A stretch of 64,000 nucleotides of DNA from Histidinibacterium aquaticum (GTDB lineage: Bacteria > Pseudomonadota > Alphaproteobacteria > Rhodobacterales > Rhodobacteraceae): positions 558,001 through 622,000 of the forward strand of contig NZ_VYQE01000001.1 in the NCBI RefSeq assembly GCF_008710275.1. The letters run 5' to 3'. The stretch's first letter is position 1. Every line of letters starts with the position of its first letter. The translations under genes and the position numbers were made by a program. Below are positions 19,603 through 27,303 of the stretch, one piece after another. Under the pieces are notes generated by a model. It had not been told where the DNA came from and made no database searches. It saw only the letters and a program-made list of their open reading frames with translations.

Positions 19603-20712
19603 ATGACAGACGATCCGCGCCTCACCCCGCTTGCCGCCTCGCTCCCGCCGACCGTCCCCTTCGTGGGACCCGAGGAGCTAGAGCGCCGCCGCGGCGCGCC
19701 CTTCCGCGCCCGGCTCGGCGCCAACGAGAGCCTCTTCGGCCCCTCGCCCCGGGCCGTCGTGGCGATGAAGGCCGAGGCGGCTGAGGCCTGGAAATACGGG
19801 GACAGCACCTCCCACGAGCTGCGCGAGGCGCTGGCGTCGCACCACGGCGTGCGGGCGGAGAACATCACCGTGGGCGAAGGCATCGACGGCATCCTCGGCA
19901 ACCTCGTCCGGCTGCTCGTGGAGCCGGGAACCCCTGTCGTGACGTCCGCCGGGGCCTATCCCACCTTCAACTACCACGTCGCGGGCTTCGGCGGCGAGCT
20001 GCACAAGGTCCCCTTCGCGGGCGACCACGAAGATCCCGACGCCCTGCTGGCGAAGACCCGGGAGACCGGCGCCCGGCTGGTCTACCTGTCGAACCCCGAC
20101 AACCCGATGGGCACCTGGCACGAGGCCGCGACCGTCGAGCGGATGATCGAGCAGGTCCCCGAGGGCGCGCTCATGGTCCTCGACGAGGCCTACTGCGACT
20201 TCGCCCCGGCCGAGGCGATCCCGGCCATGCGCGCCGATGACCCGAGGGTGATCCGGATGCGGACCTTCTCCAAGGCACATGGTCTAGCGGGCGCCCGTGT
20301 GGGTTACGCCATCGGGCCCGAGCCGGTCATCTCGGCCTTCGAACGCATCCGGAACCACTTCGGCATGACCCGCATCTCGCAGGCGGGCGCGCTCGCGGCC
20401 CTGCGAGATACCGAGTGGCTCGGCCATGTGGTGAGCGAAGTCGCCTCGGCCCGGGAGCGGCTGGCGCGGATCGCCGCGGACGCGGGCTGCACCTCCCTGC
20501 CCTCCTCGGCGAACTTCGTGGCCATCGACTGCGGCGGCGACGGCGCCCTCGCCAGGCGGGTGCTCGAGGAACTCGCGTCCCGGGACGTCTTCGTCCGGAT
20601 GCCGGGCGTCGCGCCCCTCGACCGCTGCATCCGCGTGAGCTGCGGCACCCCAGCCGATCTCGACATCTTCGAGCAGGCTTTCGCTCCCGCGCTGGCCGCC
20701 GCGCGGAAATAG
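19603..20712 (+). CDS. HisC-like PLP-dependent aminotransferase (class I/II)
   Basis: A 369-residue fold-type I aminotransferase. Landmarks are the N-terminal RLGANESLFGPSPRA substrate loop, YLSNPDNPMGTW, VLDEAYCDF with the PLP-binding Asp and Tyr, and RTFSKAHGLAGARVGYAIG with the Schiff-base lysine. The sequence resembles histidinol-phosphate aminotransferases and aromatic aminotransferases, but there is no other his gene nearby, so the substrate is open. ATG at 19603 is chosen because upstream in-frame codons run through the opposite-strand YmdB gene. Confidence 0.87.
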   Translation: MTDDPRLTPLAASLPPTVPFVGPEELERRRGAPFRARLGANESLFGPSPRAVVAMKAEAAEAWKYGDSTSHELREALASHHGVRAENITVGEGIDGILGNLVRLLVEPGTPVVTSAGAYPTFNYHVAGFGGELHKVPFAGDHEDPDALLAKTRETGARLVYLSNPDNPMGTWHEAATVERMIEQVPEGALMVLDEAYCDFAPAEAIPAMRADDPRVIRMRTFSKAHGLAGARVGYAIGPEPVISAFERIRNHFGMTRISQAGALAALRDTEWLGHVVSEVASARERLARIAADAGCTSLPSSANFVAIDCGGDGALARRVLEELASRDVFVRMPGVAPLDRCIRVSCGTPADLDIFEQAFAPALAAARK

Positions 20713-20767
20713 TCGACTCGGGCGCGGGGCTCGCTACCTTCGGGTCAGAGACAGCCCGGAGTCGCCC

Positions 20768-20968
20768 ATGACCGACCGTCCGCGCCGCGCGCCGAACTAC
20801 ACCCGCGCCTTCCTCGTCACCACGGGGGGCATTCTCTTCATGGCCTTCTTCACGCTCGCCGCAACCTGGGGCTTCGCCTCTGTCGTGCTGACCGCGCTGC
20901 TGCTCGACCTCGGTCTTCAAGCCGCCGGTCGGAGGCGCGCAGAGGCCGTCACTCGGCGGCGCGGCTGA
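20768..20968 (+). CDS. Small hypothetical membrane protein
   Basis: A 66-residue protein with a basic N-terminus (TDRPRRAPNYTR), two short hydrophobic stretches (AFLVTTGGILFMAFFTLAA, about residues 14-32, and FASVVLTALLLDLGL, about 36-50) and an arginine-rich tail. I do not recognise a family. It starts with ATG after GGAG, 55 bases after the aminotransferase stop, and its last 20 bases overlap the 3' end of the convergent SgaA-like gene. It could be a real helical-hairpin protein; coding support is limited to length, start context and hydrophobicity. Confidence 0.5.
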   Translation: MTDRPRRAPNYTRAFLVTTGGILFMAFFTLAATWGFASVVLTALLLDLGLQAAGRRRAEAVTRRRG

Positions 20969-22151
20969 GGGCCTGCGCGGGCTCCGCGAGAGCCTGCGCC
21001 GCCGCGTCCCCCGCGCCTTCGCCGTGCGGGATGCCGAGTGCCCGAAGCCCGGCCTCGAGCACGCCGACCACGCCCATCACCATGTGCGCGTTGACGTGGC
21101 CCATGTGCCCGATGCGGAACCAGTCCTCCCGCGGCTCACGTCCCAGCCCGATGCCCAGGGTCACCCCGAGGTTCTCCGAGCACCAGAGCCGCAGCCTCTC
21201 GCCCTGTCCGTCGGGCAAGTGGACCGAGGTGATCGCCCGGCTCCGCGCCGCGCGCTCGCTCACGTTGATCCGCATGGGACCGCCCTGCGACCAGGTCTCG
21301 ATCGCCGCCCAGTAGGCGGAGGCCAGCGTCTCGTGCCGGGTCCAGACCTGCTCCAGCCCCTCGGACTTGAGCATGTCGAGCGCGGCGCGAAGGCCGAAAA
21401 GGTGATGCGTGGGCGCGGTGCCGCCGAAGTGCTGGTAGTAGTACTCGGGATTGGCCCGCGGCGCCCAGTCCCAGTAGCGGCTGAGCGGCCGGGTGCGGGC
21501 CCCTGCCGCGCGGTCGTTGAACCAGATGAAAGCCATGCCGGGCGGCGTCATCAGGCCCTTCTGCGAGGCGGCGAGCGTCACGTCCGCACCCCAGGCGTCC
21601 ATCTCGTAGCGGTCGCAGGCGAGCGAGGCGATGCAGTCGATGGCAAGCAACGCCGGGTGACCCGCCGCGTCGATGGCGGCGCGGAGGGCGGGAACGTCGT
21701 TGCGGACCGAGGACGAGGTATCCACGTGGCAGGCGAGCACGGCCTTGATCCGGCGCTCCGTGTCTGCGCGCAGCGCCTCCTCGATCCGGGCCGGATCGGC
21801 GGGCGCGGACATGCCGAAATCGAGGACCTCGGTCTCGATCCCCATCTCCCGCGCCATTTCGCCCCAGCCCTGGCCGAAGCGGCCGTTGGCGACGACGAGG
21901 ACCTTCTCGCCCGGCTGGGCCATGTTCGCGAGCGAGGCCTCCCAGGCGCCGTGGCCGTTGGAAATGTACATGGCGACATGGCCCACGGTCCGGGCCACCC
22001 ACTTGAGATCCTGAGCGATGGTATGGGTCGTCTCGACGAGGTCGCCCTCGTAGATGTTGGGCGCGGGCCGGTGCATGGCCTGCAGCACCTCGTCGGGCAT
22101 GACCGAGGGGCCAGGGATGGCGAGGTAATGGCGGCCTTGGGAGAGGGTCAT
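20949..22151 (-). CDS. Class V PLP aminotransferase (serine/alanine-glyoxylate type)
   Basis: A 400-residue fold-type I enzyme. It opens MTLSQGRHYLAIPGPSVMPDEV, the start typical of alanine-glyoxylate and serine-glyoxylate aminotransferases, with ISNGHGAWEASLANM, IDCIASLACDRYEMDAWGAD carrying the PLP-binding Asp, and ASQKGLMTPPG with the catalytic lysine. Probable role: glyoxylate transamination with serine, alanine or aspartate in C2/C1 metabolism. ATG 22151 was preferred over an upstream in-frame codon at 22232 because the family begins there. Has its own promoter candidate and an operator-like dyad in the leader. Confidence 0.88.
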   Translation of the reverse strand: MTLSQGRHYLAIPGPSVMPDEVLQAMHRPAPNIYEGDLVETTHTIAQDLKWVARTVGHVAMYISNGHGAWEASLANMAQPGEKVLVVANGRFGQGWGEMAREMGIETEVLDFGMSAPADPARIEEALRADTERRIKAVLACHVDTSSSVRNDVPALRAAIDAAGHPALLAIDCIASLACDRYEMDAWGADVTLAASQKGLMTPPGMAFIWFNDRAAGARTRPLSRYWDWAPRANPEYYYQHFGGTAPTHHLFGLRAALDMLKSEGLEQVWTRHETLASAYWAAIETWSQGGPMRINVSERAARSRAITSVHLPDGQGERLRLWCSENLGVTLGIGLGREPREDWFRIGHMGHVNAHMVMGVVGVLEAGLRALGIPHGEGAGDAAAQALAEPAQALSRAAE

Positions 22152-22214
22152 GGAAGGGCTCCGGGAGATGACGCCGCGAAGTCTAGGCCCGGCGCGCGGG
22201 CGCGGCAAGAGCGG

Positions 22215-22232
22215 GTGACCAGGGTTGGTCAC
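22215..22232. promoter_or_regulatory. Operator-like inverted repeat in SgaA-type gene leader
   Basis: GTGACCAGGGTTGGTCAC has perfect 7-base arms around a 4-base centre. It lies 64 bases before the start codon and downstream of the candidate promoter, where a bound repressor would block elongation. As RNA it would also form a short hairpin. The TGGTCA half-site resembles those of some GntR regulators (inference). Confidence 0.45.
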
Positions 22233-22258
22233 TCCTGCAAATCACTGGAAACGAATGA

Positions 22259-22286
22259 AAAATATGGTTAACGCGTCGGGTGTTAA
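22259..22286 (-). promoter_or_regulatory. Candidate promoter of SgaA-type gene
   Basis: On the minus strand TTAACA (5 of 6 to -35) and TATTTT (4 of 6 to -10) are 16 bases apart, within an A/T-rich island. Two GTTAAC palindromes (22267-22272 and 22282-22287) overlap it. This would start a transcript immediately after the yciB stop. Confidence 0.45.
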
Positions 22287-22292
22287 CACTTT

Positions 22293-22922
22293 TCACGCGC
22301 TGCCCTGACCGGGGTCCTCCCCGGTCTTGTCGGGGTCGATGAGGTAGCCCTGCAGGGCGATGATCTGCCACCAGAGAAAGGCCACCAGCGCCGCGGGGAA
22401 GGCGAAGGTCTCGAGCTTGACCCAGAGATCGGTCGACTGCGTGCGCCAGATCAGCTCGTTGGCGACGGCGAGCAGCACCAGGAAGCCGGCAAGCCGCCGG
22501 GTCAGGATCATCCAGCCTTCGTGCTTCATCGGCATGAGCTCCCCGATGACCCACTCCAGCCAGCTCTGGCGCCGGAGCAGGCCGATCCCCAGCAGGCCCG
22601 CCATGACGCCGTAGACGATGGTGGTCTTCATCTTGAAGAACCGCTCGTCGTTGAACCAGGCGGTCAGCCCGCCGAAGAAGACGACCATGACGGCGGTGAA
22701 GATCTGCATCCGGCTGAGGCTGCGGGTCAGCGCCCAGAGCACACCCATGGCGGCCAGCAGCACCGGCACGAAGATCACCGTCGCGACGATGAAGCCGGAG
22801 TACTCCGCACCGGCGAAGCTGAAGCTCTCGTCGCGCAGGCGCAGGTAGATCAGGAAGAAGACGATCGTGGGTCCGAGTTCCAGGACCTGCTTCAGGACGG
22901 GATTGATGGGACGCTCGCTCAT
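22293..22922 (-). CDS. yciB: Inner membrane-spanning protein YciB/IspZ
   Basis: A 209-residue protein with five to six hydrophobic segments and the family landmarks LELGPTIVFFLIYL, TAVMVVFFGGLTAWFNDERF, KMKTTIVYGVMAGLL and ANELIWRTQSTDLWVKLETF. YciB (septation protein A) affects cell length and envelope synthesis in enterobacteria and Shigella; the mechanism is unclear. Length matches. Lies nine bases downstream of an EamA transporter gene on the same strand. Confidence 0.93.
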   Translation of the reverse strand: MSERPINPVLKQVLELGPTIVFFLIYLRLRDESFSFAGAEYSGFIVATVIFVPVLLAAMGVLWALTRSLSRMQIFTAVMVVFFGGLTAWFNDERFFKMKTTIVYGVMAGLLGIGLLRRQSWLEWVIGELMPMKHEGWMILTRRLAGFLVLLAVANELIWRTQSTDLWVKLETFAFPAALVAFLWWQIIALQGYLIDPDKTGEDPGQGSA

Positions 22923-22931
22923 GGCTCCCCT

Positions 22932-23834
22932 TTATCCTCCGAGTTCGACGATGACAGCCCCAAGAGCGATCAAAGCCATGAGAATGAGCCGCCGCGGCCC
23001 CACGGTCTCGCCCAGGATGAACCAGCCGATGAGCGCGGCGAAGACCGTCGAGGTCTCGCGCAGGACCGCCGCCTCGCCCACCTTGTCGAGCCGCGTGGCC
23101 AGCATGACGCCGCCGAAGCTGATCCAGGCGATGAGGGCCCCGGCCGCCCCGCGCAGCGCCAGAGAGCGCAGGCCTCCCGGCACGCCCGAGCGGCGGATGC
23201 GCAGCGCGGCGATGACCGGAAAGTCGAGCGCCGTGATGAAGAAGAACCAGGCCAGGAAGGTGAAGGGGTCCGGCGACTGCCGGATGCCGTAGGCGTCGTA
23301 GGTCGTGTAGAGCGCGACCATGATCCCGCCGGCCAGCGCCCAGGCGAGGCCCAGCTTGAGCGCGTGGCGGTCGATCCGCTCTTCCGAGTAGTTGCGCAGC
23401 GCCAGCAGCAGGATCGCGCCCGAAAGGCAGGCCACTCCCAGCCACTGCGTCGGCGTGAAGCGCTCGTGGAAGACGACCGCGGCGAAGATCACCGTGACCA
23501 GCGGCCCGGTGCCCCGGATCACCGGGTAGACCACCGTGTAGGCGGCCTGCTCGTAGGCCAGAGCGACCGTCAGCTTGTAGACGAAATGCAGGGCGAAGGC
23601 CCCCAGCAGGATCAGCATCGAGGAGGGGGTCGGCCAGGGCACCACGAAGAGGGCGATGGGCGCGGTGAAGACCACCAGGAAGAAGTCGATGGAGCCGCGC
23701 ATTAGCCAGGGATCGTGGCGGCCCTTCTGCAGCGCGCCGAAGACCGCGTGGGCGAGCGCCGACATCAGGGCGAGCGCCGTGGCGAGTTGCGCGCCCGCCG
23801 ACGTGCCCGAGATGGAGACCAGCCAGTCGCTCAT
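22932..23834 (-). CDS. EamA/DMT-family transporter
   Basis: A 300-residue integral membrane protein with about ten helices in two repeats (residues 15-150, 160-300); TVVYPVIRGTGPLVTVIFAA in the first half is a classic EamA segment. Substrate unknown. It is distinct in sequence from the other EamA gene at 17750. Forms a short operon with yciB. Its start is divergent from mgtC, 53 bases away. Confidence 0.86.
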   Translation of the reverse strand: MSDWLVSISGTSAGAQLATALALMSALAHAVFGALQKGRHDPWLMRGSIDFFLVVFTAPIALFVVPWPTPSSMLILLGAFALHFVYKLTVALAYEQAAYTVVYPVIRGTGPLVTVIFAAVVFHERFTPTQWLGVACLSGAILLLALRNYSEERIDRHALKLGLAWALAGGIMVALYTTYDAYGIRQSPDPFTFLAWFFFITALDFPVIAALRIRRSGVPGGLRSLALRGAAGALIAWISFGGVMLATRLDKVGEAAVLRETSTVFAALIGWFILGETVGPRRLILMALIALGAVIVELGG

Positions 23835-23887
23835 ACAGGGAACGCTCTCGGTCGCCTGACGTTTCCGTGAGAATGACGGAGGACGGG

Positions 23888-24388
23888 ATGCTGCAAGCCA
23901 TACTGGACGAAATGACCGGCGGGTTCGCCGTGGTGGATCCGACGATATCGGGCGCGCGCCTGCTCGCCGCCGCGTTCCTCGCGGGCGCCATCGGCTTCGA
24001 ACGCGAGCGCCGCGGCAAGGCCGCGGGCCTGCGGACCCATATCCTGGTGGGCACGGCGGCCTGCCTCTTCATCGTCGTGGGGCTGGAGCTGTCGCAGCTC
24101 CCCTTCGGTCGGGACGGCGAGATGCGCATCGATCCGCTGCGCCTGATCGAGGCGGTGACCGCCGGCGTGGCCTTCCTCGCCGCGGGGCTGATCTTTACCG
24201 CCAACGGCAAGGTCAAGAACATCACCACCGGCGCCTCGATGTGGCTCGCGGGCGCGGTGGGGCTCGCCTGCGGCGCGGGCGAGGTGCCGCTCGCCGCCAT
24301 GGCCACGGTCATCGTGATCACGGTGCTCGTGGTCCTGCGCTGGATCGAGCGGCACTTCGGCTTCGAGCAGGAGGCCGAGGGCGAGTAG
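23888..24388 (+). CDS. MgtC/SapB-family membrane protein
   Basis: A 166-residue protein with the MgtC N-terminal signature: RLLAAAFLAGAIGFERERRG, KAAGLRTHILVGTAACLFIV, then VAFLAAGLIFTANG and NITTGASMWLAGAVGLACG. Four to five membrane helices. It lacks the C-terminal ACT-like domain of Salmonella MgtC, so it is the SapB-type short form; a magnesium-related or envelope role is only inferred. The ATG at 23888 has GGAGG five bases upstream; earlier GTG 23867 and ATG 23873 are less well placed. Confidence 0.88.
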   Translation: MLQAILDEMTGGFAVVDPTISGARLLAAAFLAGAIGFERERRGKAAGLRTHILVGTAACLFIVVGLELSQLPFGRDGEMRIDPLRLIEAVTAGVAFLAAGLIFTANGKVKNITTGASMWLAGAVGLACGAGEVPLAAMATVIVITVLVVLRWIERHFGFEQEAEGE

Positions 24389-24403
24389 CGCCTTCATTGT
24401 CTT

Positions 24404-24457
24404 GATGTATCGCGGGGGGAGTCCGCGCCCTGCGCGGACGGGGGGCAGAGCCCCCCT
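24404..24457 (-). repeat. Dispersed double-hairpin repeat, copy 2 (probable bidirectional terminator)
   Basis: Inverted copy of the element at 9331. Read on the minus strand it gives GGGGGGCTCTGCCCCCC, then GTCCGCGC-AGG-GCGCGGAC, then TCCCCCCGCGATACAT. Stems are conserved between copies while loops differ (ATGTT against AGG), which is the pattern of selection on RNA structure. It sits between convergent mgtC and ftsY. Confidence 0.7.
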
Positions 24458-24471
24458 GGCACCGGCCGCCC

Positions 24472-25713
24472 TCACGCGTCGAGACCCACCAGGGCGGCTG
24501 CGAACTCCTCCGGGTCGAAAGGCGCGAGGTCGTCGATCTGCTCGCCAACGCCGATGGCGTGGATCGGCAGGCCGAATTTGTCGGCCAGCGCCACCAGCAC
24601 GCCGCCCTTGGCGGTCCCGTCGAGCTTGGTCATCACCAGCCCCGAGACGTCGGCGAGTTCCTGGAAGGTCTTCACCTGGCTCACGGCGTTCTGGCCGGTG
24701 GTGGCGTCGAGCACCAGCAGCGTGTTGTGCGGCGCGTCCGGGTCCTTCTTGCGGATGACGCGCACGATCTTGGCGAGCTCCTCCATGAGGTCGGCGCGGT
24801 TCTGCAGCCGGCCCGCGGTGTCGATCATCAGAAGGTCCGCGCCCTCGGCCTGCGCCTTGCCCAGCGCGTCGAAGGCGAGGCTCGCGGGGTCCGAGCCCTC
24901 GGGCGCGGTCAGCACCGGCACGCCGGCCCGGTCGCCCCAGACCTGCAGCTGCTCCACCGCCGCCGCGCGGAAGGTATCGCCCGCGGCGATCACCACCTTC
25001 TTGCCGGCGGCATTGAACTGGCTGGCGAGCTTGCCGATCGTCGTGGTCTTGCCCGAGCCGTTGACGCCCACGACCAGGACCACCTGCGGCTTGGAGGGAT
25101 AGAGCGGGAGGGGCCGGGCGACCGGCTCCATGATCCGGGCGATCTCCTGGGCCAGCGCCTCCTTGATCTCTTGGGTCGAGACCTTCCGGCCGTAGCGGCC
25201 CTCGGCGAGGTTCGCGGTCACGCGCACAGCGGTTTCGACGCCCATGTCGGCGGTGATGAGCAGTTCCTCGAGGCTTTCGAGCATCTCGTCGTCGAGGGTG
25301 CGGCGCATGACCGGCGTGTCGGACTTGCGTCCCATGAGACGGCCAAGGAAGCCGCCGCGCTCCTCGCCCGGGTCGGCGGCCTGTTCGAAGGCCTCCTCGG
25401 GGATCGGCTCGGGCGTGGGCCGCGGCATCACCGGCTCCTGCGGCGGCGGGGGCTCGGGCCGCGGATCGGGCTCCGGCTCCGGGGCGGGCGGAGGCTCGGA
25501 CGATCCCGGCGCGTCGGGTTCGCGGGCATCGGGGACGACCGGCGGCTCGTCGGAGGCGACGTGTTCGGCGGGCGGATCCTCGGCCTCGACGGGCGGCGTG
25601 GTGTCCTCGGTCACCTCTTCCTCGCCCCCCTCCTCGACGATGGCGTCGAGCCCCTCCTCGAGCTTGGAGGAGGACTTGAAGAGGCGGTCCTTGAGCTTGC
25701 GGAAAAAGGCCAT
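24472..25713 (-). CDS. ftsY: Signal recognition particle receptor FtsY
   Basis: SRP-dependent docking GTPase at the inner membrane. The 413-residue protein has the basic N-terminal MAFFRKLKDRLFKSSSKLEE, a long acidic and proline-rich A domain (about residues 20-120), the NG domain with helical N bundle, and GTPase motifs G1 GVNGSGKTTTIGKLA (about residue 215), DTFRAAAVEQLQ, DTAGRL and TKLDGTAKGG. The A domain is species-specific. ATG 25713 gives the canonical start; the longer in-frame reading to 25824 adds unrelated residues. Confidence 0.96.
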   Translation of the reverse strand: MAFFRKLKDRLFKSSSKLEEGLDAIVEEGGEEEVTEDTTPPVEAEDPPAEHVASDEPPVVPDAREPDAPGSSEPPPAPEPEPDPRPEPPPPQEPVMPRPTPEPIPEEAFEQAADPGEERGGFLGRLMGRKSDTPVMRRTLDDEMLESLEELLITADMGVETAVRVTANLAEGRYGRKVSTQEIKEALAQEIARIMEPVARPLPLYPSKPQVVLVVGVNGSGKTTTIGKLASQFNAAGKKVVIAAGDTFRAAAVEQLQVWGDRAGVPVLTAPEGSDPASLAFDALGKAQAEGADLLMIDTAGRLQNRADLMEELAKIVRVIRKKDPDAPHNTLLVLDATTGQNAVSQVKTFQELADVSGLVMTKLDGTAKGGVLVALADKFGLPIHAIGVGEQIDDLAPFDPEEFAAALVGLDA

Positions 25714-25765
25714 GCGCGGGGCTCCGGGTCGTGGTTGGTTCCGACCTAGACCCGGGGGACGGCGA

Positions 25766-25793
25766 TTGGAAGGGGCGCGGGCGCGGCTATGAT
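25766..25793 (+). promoter_or_regulatory. Candidate promoter of AlkB-type gene
   Basis: TTGGAA (4 of 6 to -35) and TATGAT (5 of 6 to -10, with T at the last position) are 16 bases apart. The predicted transcription start near 25800 would place ATG 25823 at about +23 and the alternative GTG 25808 at only +8, which supports the ATG. Confidence 0.5.
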
Positions 25794-25822
25794 CCCGGAC
25801 GGTTGTCGTGATATGGACGGCC

Positions 25823-26869
25823 ATGCGCAGTCCCGTGCCCTATTTCGCCGTCGCGACCCTGGCCCCGGTGGCGCTGATCCTCGCCGGCGGCGCCTGGGGC
25901 GGTGCCTGGGCGCTCGCGGGACTCCTGTGGATGACCGCGCTGGCCGCGACGCTCGACGAGGCGGTCGCGGCGGTGCTGCCGGAGGCGGACGCCGGGGCGG
26001 AGTTTCCCTCGGCCGACTGGCTCTCCGTCGCGCTGGGCCTCGCGCACATGGCGGTGCTTTTCGGCACGGTGGCGGCTCTCTCCTCGGGACGGCTCGCGGC
26101 CTGGGAGGGCATCTGCCTCTTCCTCGCCGCCGGGCTCTTTCTGGGACAGGTCAGCAATTCCAACGCGCACGAGTTGATCCACCGGGGCTCCCGCGGGCTG
26201 CGGCGGCTGGGGACGGCGGTCTACGTGACGCTCTTCTTCGGGCACCACGCCTCGGCGCATCCGCTGGTCCACCACGTCCATGTCGCCACCCCGCGCGATC
26301 CGAACTCCGCGCGGCTGGGCGAGAGCTACTGGCGCTTTGCCCCGCGCGCCTGGATCGGGTCGTTCCGCGCTGGCCTCGCGGCCGAGAGCGCGCGGATGGC
26401 GCGCGCCGGACGGCCGGCCTGGCGGCATCCCTACCTGGTCTATACCGCGGGAGGGCTCGCGGCGCTCCTGCTCTCGGCGCTGATCGGCGGCCTAGGGGGC
26501 ATGGCCGCGCACATGACGCTCGCGGGCTTCGCTGTGAGCCAGCTGCTGATGTCGGACTACGTCCAGCACTACGGCCTCACGCGCCGGATCGGGCCGGACG
26601 GCAAGGCGGAGCCGGTCGGCGCGGCGCACAGCTGGAACAGCCCGCACTGGTTCACCTCCGCGCTCATGCTGAACGCGCCGCGGCACTCAGACCATCATGC
26701 GCATCCCTCCCGCCCCTACCCCGAGCTGGCGCTGGAGCCGGACGCGCCACGCCTGCCTTATTCCCTGCCGGTCATGGCCTGCCTCGCCCTCTCACCCCGC
26801 CGCTGGCGGCGGGTCATGACACCGCGCGCCGAGGCCCTGCGCGGCGAGGCCCCGGTCGCCGCGGAGTGA
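25823..26869 (+). CDS. AlkB-type membrane diiron monooxygenase
   Basis: A 348-residue integral membrane fatty-acid-desaturase-superfamily protein. The three histidine clusters of alkane 1-monooxygenases are visible: NAHELIHR (about residue 113), FFGHHASAHPLVHHVHV (about 139-155), and APRHSDHHAH (about 284), plus DYVQHYGL (about 247). About six hydrophobic segments surround them. The NSNAHELIHR and HVATPRDPNSARLGESYWRF stretches are closest to AlkB/xylene monooxygenase-like proteins. No rubredoxin or rubredoxin reductase gene is adjacent, so the electron donor and substrate are unknown; it could act on alkanes, lipids or another hydrophobic substrate. Confidence 0.83.
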   Translation: MRSPVPYFAVATLAPVALILAGGAWGGAWALAGLLWMTALAATLDEAVAAVLPEADAGAEFPSADWLSVALGLAHMAVLFGTVAALSSGRLAAWEGICLFLAAGLFLGQVSNSNAHELIHRGSRGLRRLGTAVYVTLFFGHHASAHPLVHHVHVATPRDPNSARLGESYWRFAPRAWIGSFRAGLAAESARMARAGRPAWRHPYLVYTAGGLAALLLSALIGGLGGMAAHMTLAGFAVSQLLMSDYVQHYGLTRRIGPDGKAEPVGAAHSWNSPHWFTSALMLNAPRHSDHHAHPSRPYPELALEPDAPRLPYSLPVMACLALSPRRWRRVMTPRAEALRGEAPVAAE

Positions 26870-26906
26870 CTGGCCGTGTCCGCCACGCTCTGACAGCCTG
26901 CGCGGC

Positions 26907-27299
26907 ATGAAACCGATTCTCGCCCTGTTGTGCGCCCTCGCGGCCGCGCCGCTCCACGCCGAAACGCCGCTCGACGCCGAAAGCTTCGAGGCACTGGTCG
27001 AGGGCCGGACCCTGACCTTCGAGATCGCGGGCGAGCCCTACGGCATCGAACGATACATGGAGGGACGCCGCGTGATCTGGTCCTTCCTCGACGGCCAGTG
27101 CACCCAGGGCGAATGGTACCAGCAGGGCGAGGCGATCTGCTTCGTCTACGACCGCGCCCCCGACGATCCCCAGTGCTGGGAGATCTACGACGAGGGCGAA
27201 CGGCTGCGGACGGTTTTCCTCTCTGGCGAGCAGCGCAGCACGCTCTACGAGGCGCGGCCCGGCGACGAGGAGCTGGTCTGCAACAACTTCGGTTTCTGA
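26907..27299 (+). CDS. Small secreted hypothetical protein
   Basis: A 130-residue protein with a clear signal peptide (MKPILALLCALAAAPLHA, cut before ETPL). The mature part has aromatic-rich beta-like segments (RRVIWSFLDGQCTQGEWYQQ, ICFVYD, QCWEIYDEG) and four cysteines, likely two disulfides in the periplasm. The pattern of W, Y and C spaced through short strands resembles small beta-sandwich periplasmic proteins of Rhodobacterales, but I cannot name a family. It lies 37 bases after the AlkB-type gene and is convergent with xseA, four bases apart. Confidence 0.7.
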   Translation: MKPILALLCALAAAPLHAETPLDAESFEALVEGRTLTFEIAGEPYGIERYMEGRRVIWSFLDGQCTQGEWYQQGEAICFVYDRAPDDPQCWEIYDEGERLRTVFLSGEQRSTLYEARPGDEELVCNNFGF

Positions 27300-27303
27300 T
27301 CCG

